From Prunella strophiata (taxonomy: Eukaryota > Chordata > Aves > Passeriformes > Prunellidae): a stretch of 64,000 bases of DNA. The stretch lies in assembly GCA_036583965.1 (NCBI GenBank), contig JAZBQD010000027.1, positions 3,800,687 to 3,864,686 of the forward strand, given 5' to 3'. Positions 52,996 through 64,000 of this stretch are shown here, piece by piece (position 1 is the first letter of the stretch; each line of letters begins with the position of its first letter). The notes beneath the pieces are model-generated. The model was not told the DNA's origin. It ran no database searches and saw only the letters and a list, made by a program, of their open reading frames with translations. The position numbers were made by a program, and so were the translations under genes.

Positions 52996-53081
52996 ACAAA
53001 TGAAGAGTCCTGACTCCTCCTTTGGTGCTCAGGCTGGGACTCAGAGACTTTCCAACACATTTCAGGGTCTCTTGAGACACA

Positions 53082-56000
53082 TGAGAGACCAGACAGAGCT
53101 GGGTGCAGATCTCCTGAAGAGCTGATGAACAGGAATGACAAACTGCAGCAGAGAGGGAGGGAAGTCTCTTCCTTCAGCTGTGCCTTGGTAAGCACCTTCA
53201 GGAGTGCCTGGCTCTGTCCAGGGCCACAGCTGAGCTGCAGACAGTGGTGTGGAGCTCAGCTGTTGCCTGTGGAAATGATGGTCTATAATTGTGTTTCTTT
53301 TCCAGCTGACATAATTTCCTGGCATAGGGATGCTCCTTATTCTCTGAGACACCTCAGTGGGAACCCCCAGGTGCAGGGATCTAAATTGCCTTCTTCCCAT
53401 TCTATTTCTTAGATCTTGAAGAAATAAAATCATGAGAGTGATCTGTAATGGACTGAGAGAGGAGTGCAGACACAGAGAAACCAGGATTAAGTTCTGATAG
53501 CATCAAAGTCTGTTATCTTTTTGCATTTGCTTTTTTACTGAGTATCTGTGAATCCACATGGTTTCCTAAATTTTCCCTTCCTGATGCATATCTCTTTGTT
53601 CCTTGAGAAAAAACCAGCTGAGGATGTCTGTATTGTTGAATTGACCTCATCAAATTCAGCCCACAGCCTTGAGGAACTTAAACCAGAAAGTCGTGGAGCA
53701 CCTGCACAGACTCTTGTTTACTTGAGGAAATCTTATAGGTTTAATAACAGATGTTGTACTGGTTCAGTTCTGAGCTTTCTGAAACCATCCTTGCAGAGGG
53801 AGGACTGTTCAATGTGCCACATTTTGAATTAACAAGTTAATCTATAGCTTCTTGCTGAAAGTGAGGGGAAGCAATTACTGGTGTGTATTAGATCACTTTA
53901 ATTTCAGGTGTACATTCAGATACATCTTCATTGGCCCGAGGAAGGACTGGGGTTTGGACAGAGAGAGGCAACAGTGATTAGCCAAAGCAGCCTGTGTTCC
54001 TTTTGCTCATGAAGTTTAATCAGTCCCTCTCTTACATGACATGTTTCAAAAGCCCTTCATTACTCTCAAAGGATGCCTGCTTCTGTGACAGGGCTGACTG
54101 TGCTCTCGTGGCTGCTGCTTTGCAGGCAGCACCATTGATGTGTCGTGGCCAAGAAGAAGGTGCCATTAACAGCAGGCCCAGATTTGGGAGTTTTGATGCC
54201 AATATGAAAATTATTGATGGTGCAAATCATTTAAAAAGAGTTTTCCAATCATTCTCTGGCACAGGTGACCTGTCACAACCAACCAACAGACAGAGCAGCA
54301 TTGCCATTTGCTTTTCCCCCAATTTTATTCCTGGCAGAAACATTTCTTGCCCAGAGTTACAAACTGGGGACTCTGGATTGCTGGGATTTGTCTCACTTTG
54401 GGGTGAAAGTTTGTCAAGGTAGAGCAAAGGCTCCCTCCTACCCCTGGCAAAGCAGAGCAGGCTGCTGTAGCTGCATATCCCTCCTGCCTCTCCTCTGTGG
54501 TGTCTGCAGAATTTCTCAGTGCTGCAGGGCATTTTCAGCTTCGTGTCTAAATGCTGCTGGAGTTGCCACCTCATTTGCCAGACTGGTGACCAGACCTGCA
54601 TCCCATTATTCTTCCTGGTCCCTTCCCTCACAGCATCCTCAGAGCTCTGCACTTTCCTAATGACTCCTGCTTCTGTCCTCCTTTTTGGTCCCATGGTAAA
54701 GTGAGGACAAAGAGAAATTAATGCAGATGAAAATCATTCAGAAAAAAAATTAGAAACTGCTAATGTATGTGGTGGAATAATGCAGTGTGAATTTTCAGGC
54801 ATTACAAGCAGGGAGGGAAATTTGTTTTATCTCATTCTACTGTTTTTGCAGAGGCATGGGCTACACTGGTTGCAGGGTGTTCCCTGTGGTACCCTGGTGC
54901 TCTGTTAGCACATCCCCCTCCTCAGACCTCATCATCAGCTCTAATTTATCTCACTGTGCCACCCCATTCCTGTAACCCACATACCTGAGGCTGAATTTAG
55001 CCATTAATCTGTAAATTCCTGGATTTTTCTGGCTGAGTGAAAAGTCTGTCATAAGAAAATATGAATTATTTAGAAATAGTATTTCAAAATGGAGAAGATA
55101 GAAAGCACCCAGGACTGGGAGAAAACAGCAGCCTTCTCCAGCTGCTGTGAGGAATGACTATTCCTTAGTGGTTTAGATTTCTCCAGCACATGTGAATCAT
55201 TGGTTGCATCATGGCACGAGCTGAGGGGTGTGTGGAGTGGTGCATGTTGTGGTTATGCCTATTTGCAGTAAGTCTCAGTGGTTCTTTGGCCATGGAGCCT
55301 CCTTTTCCTGCACACCCAGTAGTTACTGGTGCAGAAAAGCAGCAAAAGCCACAAAACTGGGGAACAGTGGAGCTGCTTCACAGGCAGAGACTGGAAATCC
55401 CTGGGGGAAACCAGAGCAGGTTTGGAAGGAACAGCCTGCTTGGAAGCACTCTGCCTGCTAATGAAAGGGAAAACAGTGGAGAGGGAGTGTGAAGGGGGAT
55501 TATTACCGAAGCTTTCACACCTTTTGCAGAGCTCCTGCTTCTCTATTCAGATATTTGATGATCTGCTGACTCACGGGATTTGAGGAGTTTTACTCTTTTT
55601 CCACGGCATGAAATGAGCAGGAGTGGGGGGGCTCTTCCTTTTCTTTCTTAACCAACCATCTCCAAAGTTCAGCTTTCTCTGCTTGTAGTAAACACCCTAG
55701 TTTTAAATTCAGTACTGTAAGGCATCCATCTCCATCTTTTCCCCCTGCCTGCTCTGAACAGGGAGCTTTTGGATGCTGGAAAAGATATCTCACAGATTGC
55801 AGCTCACAGTTGGGAATGAGGAGGAGTGATGGGCACCGTGCTATTCTCACATCCCAGTGTGCTTTCTGTAATGTGAGAGGATTATTACTGATGCTCTGCT
55901 GGCTCTATTCATTGTTGTGAATGAATTATGCTTTTTAAGCTGGGCATTAGCCTGAAAATACCTCCAGTAACTTAAGTGGGGATTATTATTACTGCTTGTG

Positions 56001-57860
56001 TTTAGGGCTGTTCTTCAGAGCCCCACAAGAGGGGAGCCCATTGTGCCAAGCTCTGTATGAGAGATGCTCCCTGCCCCAGCCAGTGTCTGTCTAAAACCAG
56101 ATATTTTGGGATGGGGCTGAGGATAAAGCATTCAAATGGGAATCACACACAGCAGAGGTTTTTCTGCCAAAGAATGCAAGACAGACTGACATCTTCTTCC
56201 TCCTGGTACTCTGGTTTGTCTGGGGAAAGGAAAGCATCTGTCTCCCCTGCCCTGGTCTGGGTTTTTGTTTTGTGGGGATGAGTCCTCCCACCAAATAATT
56301 TAATGCCTGGCTTTTTCTGCTCCTAGTGGCTGCAGCTTTGTTTGCTCCCCATGGGCTTCCCTGGGTGTCACAGGACTGTGGGGTGAGAGGGTGCTGGGGA
56401 GCAGAGGCACTGAGTGCAGGTGCTGTGCAAGTCCAGCTCTGTGTTTTCCTCTTCAGCTTTGTCCAGGGACCTTTGATGCAGAACTATTGAGCATGGAAAT
56501 GCATTTCACCATAAAGAGCATTTTCAAGAAGAAAGCAAGGAGGCAGCTTACTCAAGGCATTGCTGTTGGATGGCTTTTGGGGAAAGCTGTTGGGAGGAAA
56601 CCACGCAGACGAGGCCGTGTGCTCTCTCATTTGCAAAGATTCAGTTGCTGCCTTGTTTCTCCCATCATGAAAATTGTCTCTCTGAGTTTTCCAGGTGGAT
56701 GCATCACAGGGGCTGGAATCCAGGCTGACAGGTAGAAATCAAAAGCAGCATGTCTCAGTGATGCTTCCTCAGCTGTGAATAACAAGGAGCATTGGGGGTT
56801 TGGTCTGGAAATGCAGATGCCATCCAGTGTCAGCTCTCAGCTGCTGCTGCTCTGGGCAAACCTCGTAATGTGTCACAGGCAGAATATTTGCTGTGCCCTG
56901 GATTTTGCTCCCACAGACATTTGCCTAATCTGTCTGTGTGGCAGCTCTAAATCAGGTGTCAGCTTCTGTCTGAGCTGAAATTTCTGCCCCTGCAGCCCAG
57001 AGTCCAGAGGACAACACTGAACATGGTCTGGGGATGATTTGTGCTCAATGCTTAACAACTTAGGTGACTAACTGCATGAAGTCAGGAAGCAAACACAAAC
57101 TCTCCAGAGCATCATGTTCTTGCATAGTGATGCTGATAAATATCCCAAGACCTGCAGCAGCCAGTCAGAGCTTGGGAGTGACCTCCCCACCCCATATATA
57201 AGGGATAACCTGGCCCTTTTCCAGTCACACACCCATCTCCAGTCTGGGAGCAGGGCTCCAAACTCATATTACTCTTTTTGTGTATGTAGGTTTGTACAAA
57301 ATCTGAAGTTACTCAGCCTGAATATTTTGGATATAGTGATATATGTGAGAATATGGAGATCTGATAATTGGAAGAACAGTATTTAGAGGTTTATATAAGT
57401 GTGCTGCATGCTGCAAACCACACTTGTATCACTGGGTATTAAACTGGATATTTTGTTTGACAGTGCACTTCATAATGTATTATAGGAGTAATATTTTATC
57501 AAGAGCTCAAGTGCCAAAAGGAGTGCATTCCCCACAGGACTCTCTTCCCTTAATGTGCTCTAGGTTGTATCCAATATTCAGGAAGCTCCTTGTGTTCTAA
57601 ATCCAAAAGGTACCTCTTCAGAGATATAAGAAAACAAATTTGTGTTCCTTATTAATTCCATATCAGCAAGCCAGTGGTAAAAAGTTAATTAGAGCACCCT
57701 TTCAAACTCCAGGCTTCATCTGGTAAAAATGGGAGAAAAAAACCCCAATGAAATGCACAATAGTGCAGTGCAATTTCTTCAAATAAAGATCTTTAAAGTT
57801 TCTGACAAGGCTTTGATGCTGAAGCTCTGCCTTGCTCATAGCAAACACCCAACTAAAGCA
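53082..57860. other. non-coding DNA, no supported gene
   Basis: The most protein-like frame is 53548-53832 (94 codons, plus); it is not recognised, and I saw no convincing splice sites bounding it. Frames of 131-155 codons at 54227-54694 overlap one another on both strands and look like chance. No RNA gene or transposon was recognised. Confidence 0.45.
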
Positions 57861-57912
57861 AATCCTCAGCTGTGTGACAGGCCCTGAATGTTTCCATTAG
57901 CATGGCATCATT

Positions 57913-57953
57913 CTAATGCATTTAGTGTGTGTGTTTAATGCTAAATGCATTAG
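57913..57953. other. perfect 13-bp inverted repeat with 15-base loop
   Basis: CTAATGCATTTAG (57913-57925) and CTAAATGCATTAG (57941-57953) are exact reverse complements. The stem is AT-rich and contains TAAT/ATTA homeodomain-type cores. The loop is TG-rich. The stem is too short on its own for a typical microRNA precursor and pairing does not extend outward. It may be a paired transcription-factor site or chance. Confidence 0.75.
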
Positions 57954-57989
57954 CACTTAATGTCAGGAGCTCCAGACCCGCTCAAGTCA

Positions 57990-60559
57990 AGGGGTTAACA
58001 CAAATTAAGAATTGCAAGAGAGATTTGTCACTCTTTATAGCTCTGTGTTAGGAGTCCTAATTTCATTACTGAAGCTACTCTGCAAAGAAAGAGTATTATT
58101 TTTGTGTAAGGCTCTTTTTCTTTCTTTGGAAAAAAAAAAAAAACAAAAAGCAATTGCCCTGCTAGCACTTGGTTTCCCAGGATCACCTCCCAAGAAGCCC
58201 CACTGCAACATAATATAAAAATATGCAGTAATAGAGTAAAACCTACAGAACAGAGAAAATTTAACTACCCAGTTCAACTATCAGGCTAACATTAAAGAAT
58301 CAAGTTGGGAATGGACATCACTGGCTAAAGGTGGGATTTTGTTTTGTCTATTCTGTCTAAACCCAGACAATTTTGGACTTTAGTAGCATGGGGGAGTGAG
58401 GCCAGCCTATGAAATGCAGCAGCCCAGGACTGAAGCTCCAGGGAGCTTTCCCTCAGCACCAGTGAGGGTTGAGCAGCTTAACCTTTCCATGGAGCTTGCC
58501 CCTGCTGGTGTTAGCACAGAGTGCACTGATTCTCACTGGGGAGCAGCCAGGTGAAAAACAAAATGTGAGGGGGATCTGGAACAGCAGAGGAGCTGGGTTA
58601 GAGGCTGGAATAAGCACAAAAGGATGGGCATCAGTTTGGCCATGTTGCTGCTGGCTGCTTAAGTGCACAGAGGTGGGTTTATTATTCAGTGTGCAGTGAG
58701 GAAGATGCACCTGGTCTCATTTCCAGCCCTGAAAAGTGACAGGGATTTGTTGCCTTAATAGGAATTCCTCCTAGCAGCAGTGTTAAAGTCAATGGGACTG
58801 CAAACAGAGAGGAGAGGAGATGCCAGTCTCAGTAGGGTCAGGATCAAGAGCTGTTATGCTGATTGACCTCAGGAAAAGATTATTTTGAAGGGGTTTTTAA
58901 ATGATTTTAATTAAAGTGTGTATTTAGATGAGTGGAGTTTATGCTAATTACACTTGTATGTCACCATCCTTCTTGAAAAAGTTTCAGAATTCTTAAAAAC
59001 TTCTCCCAGTGCTTCAGTGAGATGGTGCTGAACTCATCCCCACAGAAAGGCAGGGAAGGAAATGTGCTCAGCCATCACCTGTGTGTCCAGAGCCCAGGGG
59101 CACAGGCAGGTCCTGAGTGCCCTGAGCAGGGGCTCCCTGCAGCACCTGGAGCCCAGGGCTCCACTCCAGCTCACCCTGGTCCCTGCTGAGCTGTGTCACA
59201 GCCTAACATGGCAGGAGTTAAGGTGCTGGCTCCCACTTGGTTCCTGTTCAGAGATCTTTGCTCTCTTTTCCTTGAGGACAAGTTCTTCTGTTTGGTTCTT
59301 TGCTGCACTTGGAGATGTCGCCCTGATTTTTTAAGTTTCTCTAAAGCCTTCTGATGTTTACATTCTTGTGCAGAACTTTCTCACACACTTTCTGTAAATA
59401 ACTTACTATTTTGCATTCCTCTATGGGGGAAGAGCAACTTGATGGACTGTTGGGTTGTCCAGTGGCATTGAGGAGGTGGCACTGTCACCCTCCAATGACA
59501 CTGGGATTTCAGAAAACTATAAATGGAGTCAGAATTCAATAAACTTCCTCTTTTTGCTCTCTCACACCTTGCAAAGAGCTGCTGTCCCTGTCGTGTTGTT
59601 TGTGCTCTATGGTGACACTTGGAGAGTCTTGCTCCTGACAGAGATGCAAGTATACTTTGTGTAGCAAATTTGGCCTGGTGGCTTGAGGGCCAGGTCCAGC
59701 CTGAGCAATGTTTTGTGTGATTTGTTAACTTTTCTCCAAGGAAGGTGTAAGAAGTGCTGTAAGAGCAGACTTCTCTTGCACCCTCCATCTGTCTTCAGCA
59801 GCTCCTGCTGAGATCCAGATCTCAGAGGGTCTGATCCTGCTCTTGTCACTCTGTGAAGGGTTGCCCCAAGATCCCAATAATTTGTTTTCTCCTGTCACCA
59901 CCTCACTCCCCTGTCTCAGAGGCTCCTGGCTGCAGCCTTGGCTCACACAAGGACCAGTGACAATGCTGGGCCTTCAGAGGGGTCCAAACATTCCCCTCTC
60001 TAACTCAAAGCCTAACCCATGCATTTCCCTTCCCTTTCCATCCATCCTTAACCTTTCACTGTGCTCTTAACACCCTCCCCTTTCCATAAGCTTGCCTTGT
60101 TGCTAACATGCCAGCACATCCCTGGGATTATGGCCACAAGAATGATCTGCTCTGGGGAGAGCTGGAGCAGAGCTGTAGCCCAAGGGCAGAGCTGGCTGTG
60201 GAGCAGCTCATTCCCTGTCCTGCTGCCCTGCTCAGCCTGCAGCAGTTTGTTCACAGAGCCACAGCCCAGCAGCAGCCTCATTAACCCTGCCATGGCCCCA
60301 GAGCATGGTGCTATCAGATGAGACAGTCCAACATTTTCTGTGTGTGCAAGAGCTTGAAGTGGTTTTCTTGGTCTGAAAACAGCCACCTGATCAGCAGTGA
60401 TAAAACACCTATAAAATAAAGTGTATCAATAATAGAGTCTGAATTGATTATAGGGGGTGTTTGAGCATTGAGTATCCCTCTGCTCATCCTTAATTGATTG
60501 CAAGGTATCATTTGAAATTGAGGGGAAAATCCAGCTAAAAATGTATTCATGGGAGGGAA
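57990..60559. other. non-coding DNA, no supported gene
   Basis: An A14 tract lies at 58130-58143. Open frames are short and overlap on both strands. Nothing else is supported before the minisatellite. Confidence 0.5.
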
Positions 60560-61105
60560 TCAGCACCAAGAGTCTGCTTGGTGTGCCTTGATTTTAATGT
60601 TTCAGCACCAAGAGTCTGCTTGGTGTGCCTGGATTTTAATGTTTCAGCACCAGGAGTCTGCTTGGTGTGCCTTGATTTTAATGTTTCAGCACCAAGAGTC
60701 TGCTTGGTGTGCCTGGATTTTAATGTTTCAGCACCAGGAGTCTGCTTGGTGTGCCTTGATTTTAATGTTTCAGCACCAGGAGTCTGCTTGGTGTGCCTTG
60801 ATTTTACTGTTTCAGCACCAGGAGTCTGCTTGGTGTGCCTTGATTTTAATGTTTCAGCACCAGGAGTCTGCTTGGTGTGCCTTGATTTTAATGTTTCAGC
60901 ACCAAGAGTCTGCTTGGTGTGCCTGGATTTTAATGTTTCAGCACCAGGAGTCTGCTTGGTGTGCCTTGATTTTAATGTTTCAGCACCAGGAGTCTGCTTG
61001 GTGTGCCTTGATTTTAATGTTTCAGCACCAAGAGTCTGCTTGGTGTGCCTGGATTTTACTGTTTCAGCACCAAGAGTCTGCTTGGTGTGCCTTGATTTTA
61101 ATGTT
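60560..61105 (+). repeat. minisatellite: thirteen 42-bp units
   Basis: Exactly 13 tandem copies of a 42-bp unit beginning TCAGCACCAAGAGTCTGC and ending GATTTTAATGTT, with no length variation. Three variable sites exist: CAAGAG/CAGGAG, CCTTG/CCTGG and TTTTAATG/TTTTACTG. CCTGG occurs only with CAAGAG (units 2, 4, 9 and 12), showing unit-type spread by unequal exchange or gene conversion. Each unit holds a 7-bp inverted repeat, CACCAAG...CTTGGTG, with a 6-base loop; the G variant keeps a G.T pair. Because 42 is a multiple of 3, two plus-strand frames stay open for about 190 codons; these are artefacts with no sign of being translated. Confidence 0.98.
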
Positions 61106-63147
61106 TCTGCCTTTCATTCCATGAAGTGTAAGATGAGTGGATAAGCAACAGGAGTTACATGATAAGGTTGTCTGTGTTCTGCATCCACATTTGGGTGGCA
61201 ATTCCAGATGAGAAAGAGAGAGCCCTGTGGTTTGTCACACACGTTGTGCTGGCTTCCACAGACTGTTCTGAGACTGATTCAGCTGATTTTGGGTGAGGTG
61301 GAAATAATTATCAGGTGCCAGCAAACAGGGATCCCCATGAAAATCTGAGTGGGGAAGGAGGATGGATCTCTGGCTCTGCCCCCCAAAGGGTCAAGAGAAT
61401 GGACAGGGAGCAGGGATTGCTGGTGATGAGAGCTGAGACAGAAACCTGGAGCTCGTGGGAGTTTGATCCCATTTTCCAAGCCCTGTGGGATGTGGCAGCA
61501 ATAGGGAATCTCCAGGGCAGGGAGATGTGAATGTCTGGGCCAGGCAGGTGTGGGCAGGAGTCTGATTTTGGCTCTCCCTCCATCCCCATGGGATCCAGCC
61601 CTGCCCTGCCTAGCCCAGCTGTCTGTGCTCTGTAAAATGAGACCTTTCCTTCCTCATACATCCCTGCTTCAGCACACCTTGAAACTGGAGAGAGTGATAA
61701 ATTGAGCTCAGGCTGTTCCTTGAGAAGAATTACAGCTGTCTGAACAGCCATGCATGCAGGCTGGGTATTTTCCTCTCTGCTTTGCCATTTTGAAGTGACA
61801 TTTGCTTTATCCAAGCAGTCATATTAAAATCACACATCTCAGTAGCCCTTGTTTATTAGTCTGTGCAGTGATTTTCAGACATTTTATTGTGGTTTTGCAG
61901 AGTCTTCTTTATATTGTTGAAACTTTTGGGAAAAAACCCATAAATTAAAACAGCAAAACAACCCCAAAATGCAACCCACCAAAACCTGTTAAAATTCCTG
62001 ATTTCTTATATGCTGTACCAAGTATATAAACAGTCCTCTGTATTTGAGGGGTTTTTAATCTGTGACCTCCCCAGCATAAATCTCAATAGACAAATTTAGA
62101 TCTCAACACAAAACCAAATTGCTTGCTGTTTATGAAATGCATATATTTGTGTTGTAAATGCAATCCAATAACACCACTATTGTCAGGATCGCTTTCTTTT
62201 TGCTTATTGAAATTACATGCACATTTAAAATAGATTTATAACTGCCTATTTCCATACTCAAGCAAAACCTGGCATTTCACTAGCTGTGCCTTTGATAGTC
62301 AAGACTTCTGTAGATGTTTTCATGATTTCTTTCTGGTTAGTGGAAACAGGAGCTGTTTATTTTGATGGGTTTTATTTTTTTGCATCTCCAGCTAAAATTG
62401 CATCTACTCAGTTATGTCAGGGCCATAGTCTTGATTTATTAAAAACACATGTAGTTTGAATGGAACCTTGTGCATATGGATTAATGGAAACTTTTATTTA
62501 TTTTTAATATTCTTATAGCAAGTAGAATCTAACTGCAGGTTTAATTTTGCTTCTAAAATTGAATTTATTGAATTGAAACCCTGTGGCTGTGATGGCACTT
62601 GTGCTGTCACTGCTCAGTGAAAGTGGGGAGTGTGCCTGGTGTGGGAGCTCTTCCAAGGTGCCTCCCTCAGGGGTGCTGGGTCCTGCTGCTCACCCCTGGC
62701 TCTTCTGGGTGCTGCTGCTTGTCCCAGGACTAAGACTGGGACTTGCTTAGACTCTGCAGAAATTCAGCTCAGCTCCAGACTGACTTGACAAACCTTTATT
62801 CATCTGTGACAGAGAGCAAACATAACCCCAGGGACTTGGGATCAAGCAGATGGAAAGGAGTTTAACCCCAAAACACTTCCAGCTAGAGTTCTTCTTTATA
62901 CAGCATAATCCTCTTATGCCTCCACCTATTTCTTATCTCCCTCAGTGGGTGAATATTTTGTTTGCAAAGCTTGCATGTGGGCTTCATTTGTATTGCATAC
63001 TCTGTGTTCAGTGCATGCTGTGTGTCTTTCCATGCTGGGGTTGTGCCCTTCCCTTCCCAGGCTGCATCTCCTCATCCCTGCAACACCACAGAGCCTTGGA
63101 CAGACCTTGGTTTGTCCTTGGACAGCTCCCTCTGCTTTTTCTTGCTC
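61106..63147. other. non-coding DNA, no supported gene
   Basis: No supported gene. The minus-strand frame at 61311-61814 (167 codons) overlaps other frames and is not recognised. 61860-62580 is strongly AT-rich. Confidence 0.5.
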
Positions 63148-63300
63148 AGCAGGCTCAGGGAGTGTTTGGACAACACTCTCAGGCACATGGTGGTGTTCTT
63201 GGGTTTGTCCTGTCCAGGGCCAGGAGTTGGACTTGATGATCCTGTGGGTCCCTTCCAGCTCAGGGATGATTTTATGTGATGATTTTATATGATTTTATCA
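63148..63300 (+). mobile_element. CR1 LINE 3' end, sense
   Basis: The hallmark sense 3' end of an avian CR1 is visible: GGGAGTGTTTGGACAACACT, CTCAGGCACATGGTG, GGGCCAGGAGTTGGACTTGA, TGATCCTGTGGGTCCCTTCC and AGCTCAGGGATG, ending in short ATGATTTTAT-type terminal repeats (about 63264-63300). CR1 elements end in such short direct repeats instead of poly(A). The copy is strongly 5'-truncated, as is usual, and cannot encode a reverse transcriptase. Confidence 0.9.
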
Positions 63301-64000
63301 TATATTTTATGATTAGTGTATATTCTTAAGACCTTCACAGAAATGTTCTTACCTGTGCCAGAATTCACCCAAAGAAACGATTGGTGCTTTTTTCTTCCTT
63401 GTTTCCAATAACCTGTTTGCAGCAGGTTCTTCTTGGTGTGCACAAGTCTTTTTGGGGTTGAGAGCTCACTGGTGATCCCAGGTCCATCCAGCATCAGCTG
63501 GAATGAAGAACTGCTCTGTGCAATCCAGCCAAGGTAGGACGTTCTGGCAGAAATGAGACTGTGTCTGTAAATTACCTTGCAAACCACATCTGAAGGGCAC
63601 TAAAGAAGCACCCCTCCAGGGATTATTAATGCATAGAAATAAAATGAAATTTTGGATGCTAAATAACTAAACAAGACCCAAAGACAGATATTAAAGCCAT
63701 TGTGGAAAGGCTATAAATCAGTTGCAGGGAATAGGTTGGAACAGAGTGTGGAAGTGCTGGCAACACATCCGTCATCAGGGAAGCTGCACAGTCTTGTTTC
63801 CTGACTGCAGAGGGAGAAGCTTTGATCACAGCTGTCACTGAAACACTAATTTCTTAAAAGCTGACTTAAAAGCCAGCATAAAGTTTAAAAAAGAATGGGA
63901 GTTTATTACTTTGAAATCTTGTTTAAATGTTGGTTTTCTTTCTTTCTTAGTAACATGCATTTTAATACAAGTAACTTATGGCCCCTAGGATTTTGATTCC
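63301..64000. other. non-coding DNA, no supported gene
   Basis: Unique-looking sequence after the CR1 end. The minus-strand frame at 63285-63587 (100 codons) is not recognised and overlaps the CR1 terminal repeats. Confidence 0.5.

Larger units (their letters stand above)
52474..53081 (+). mobile_element. solo LTR of an endogenous retrovirus, family B
   Basis: The element begins TGTGGAGATGTGTCAG and ends GAGACACA, giving TG...CA ends with complementary termini. It carries a TATA box (TATAAAA, 52884-52890) followed by two AATAAA signals (52980-52985 and 52990-52995), in the U3-R-U5 order that sets the plus orientation. Length is 608 bp. The wording (CACTTTTGGATTGGTTTAGA, TAACACAGGTGATAGGTATT, TATAAAAAGACAACACC) matches a type of LTR I recall as abundant in passerine genomes. 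It is unrelated to the family A LTRs of this window. No primer-binding site or internal region follows, so it is a solo LTR. No clear target duplication was seen, so the ends may be off by a few bases. Confidence 0.82.

Noticed and set aside
53548..53832. 94-codon plus-strand frame with balanced composition
   Set aside because: Not recognised; no convincing acceptor, donor or conservation evidence available.
57890..57970. MicroRNA precursor
   Set aside because: The stem is only 13 bp and pairing does not extend outward as needed for a typical 22-base duplex; no known microRNA seed was recognised.
60560..61105. CRISPR-like array
   Set aside because: Units are directly joined with no unique spacers, and the surrounding DNA is vertebrate. 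It is a minisatellite.
60549..61144. Two overlapping plus-strand frames of about 190 codons with 14-residue repeats
   Set aside because: They exist only because the 42-bp minisatellite unit is a multiple of three and lacks stops in two frames; both frames cannot be the gene and neither has splice, start or family support.

Overview
The window looks like nuclear DNA from a bird, most likely a songbird. It is AT-leaning and CpG-poor. It carries avian CR1 LINE pieces: two antisense fragments at about 22236-22415 and 28985-29096, and a sense 3' end at about 63148-63300. It also holds solo LTRs built like the endogenous-retrovirus LTRs common in passerines. The bird call rests on the CR1 pieces and the passerine call on my recollection of the LTR family, so species cannot be given.

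I found no protein-coding gene I can defend. The open frames are short, overlap on both strands, match no family I recognise, or are by-products of repeats. The simplest reading is a gene desert or the inside of one or more very large introns. No tRNA, rRNA or known microRNA gene was recognised.

Layout. 1-4950 is AT-rich unique DNA with a possible ancient L2/L3-type relic near 3110-3330. 4960-5180 is the most CpG-dense block and carries a CTCF-like site. 9060-9190 is a second small CpG cluster. 9533-9963 is a plus-strand solo LTR, and a relative lies inverted at 45907-46373 with a 4-bp flanking duplication. 16471-16566 is a 96-bp near-palindromic MITE-like element. 20188-20315 is a long uninterrupted TTA microsatellite. 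22660-22760 resembles a MIR/CORE-SINE relic. 27878-28150 and 28843-28975 are two copies of a cassette with a strong splice-acceptor-like tract on the minus strand; one copy has an internal 62-66 bp unit in triplicate. 31200-31462 is an ancient tRNA-headed SINE on the minus strand. 36044-36061 is a canonical G-quadruplex motif in purine-rich DNA. 46691-46740 is a GAGCT pentamer array. 51065-51344 is an extreme A/C-only strand. 52474-53081 is a different solo LTR with TATA box and polyadenylation signals. 57913-57953 is a 13-bp perfect hairpin. 60560-61105 is a minisatellite of exactly thirteen 42-bp units, each with its own small inverted repeat.

No genes work together here in a visible way. 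The most unusual items are the duplicated exon-like cassette, the hairpin-bearing 42-bp minisatellite, the palindromic element and the isolated CpG/CTCF block. Intervals not listed as specific features were read and gave nothing I could support.
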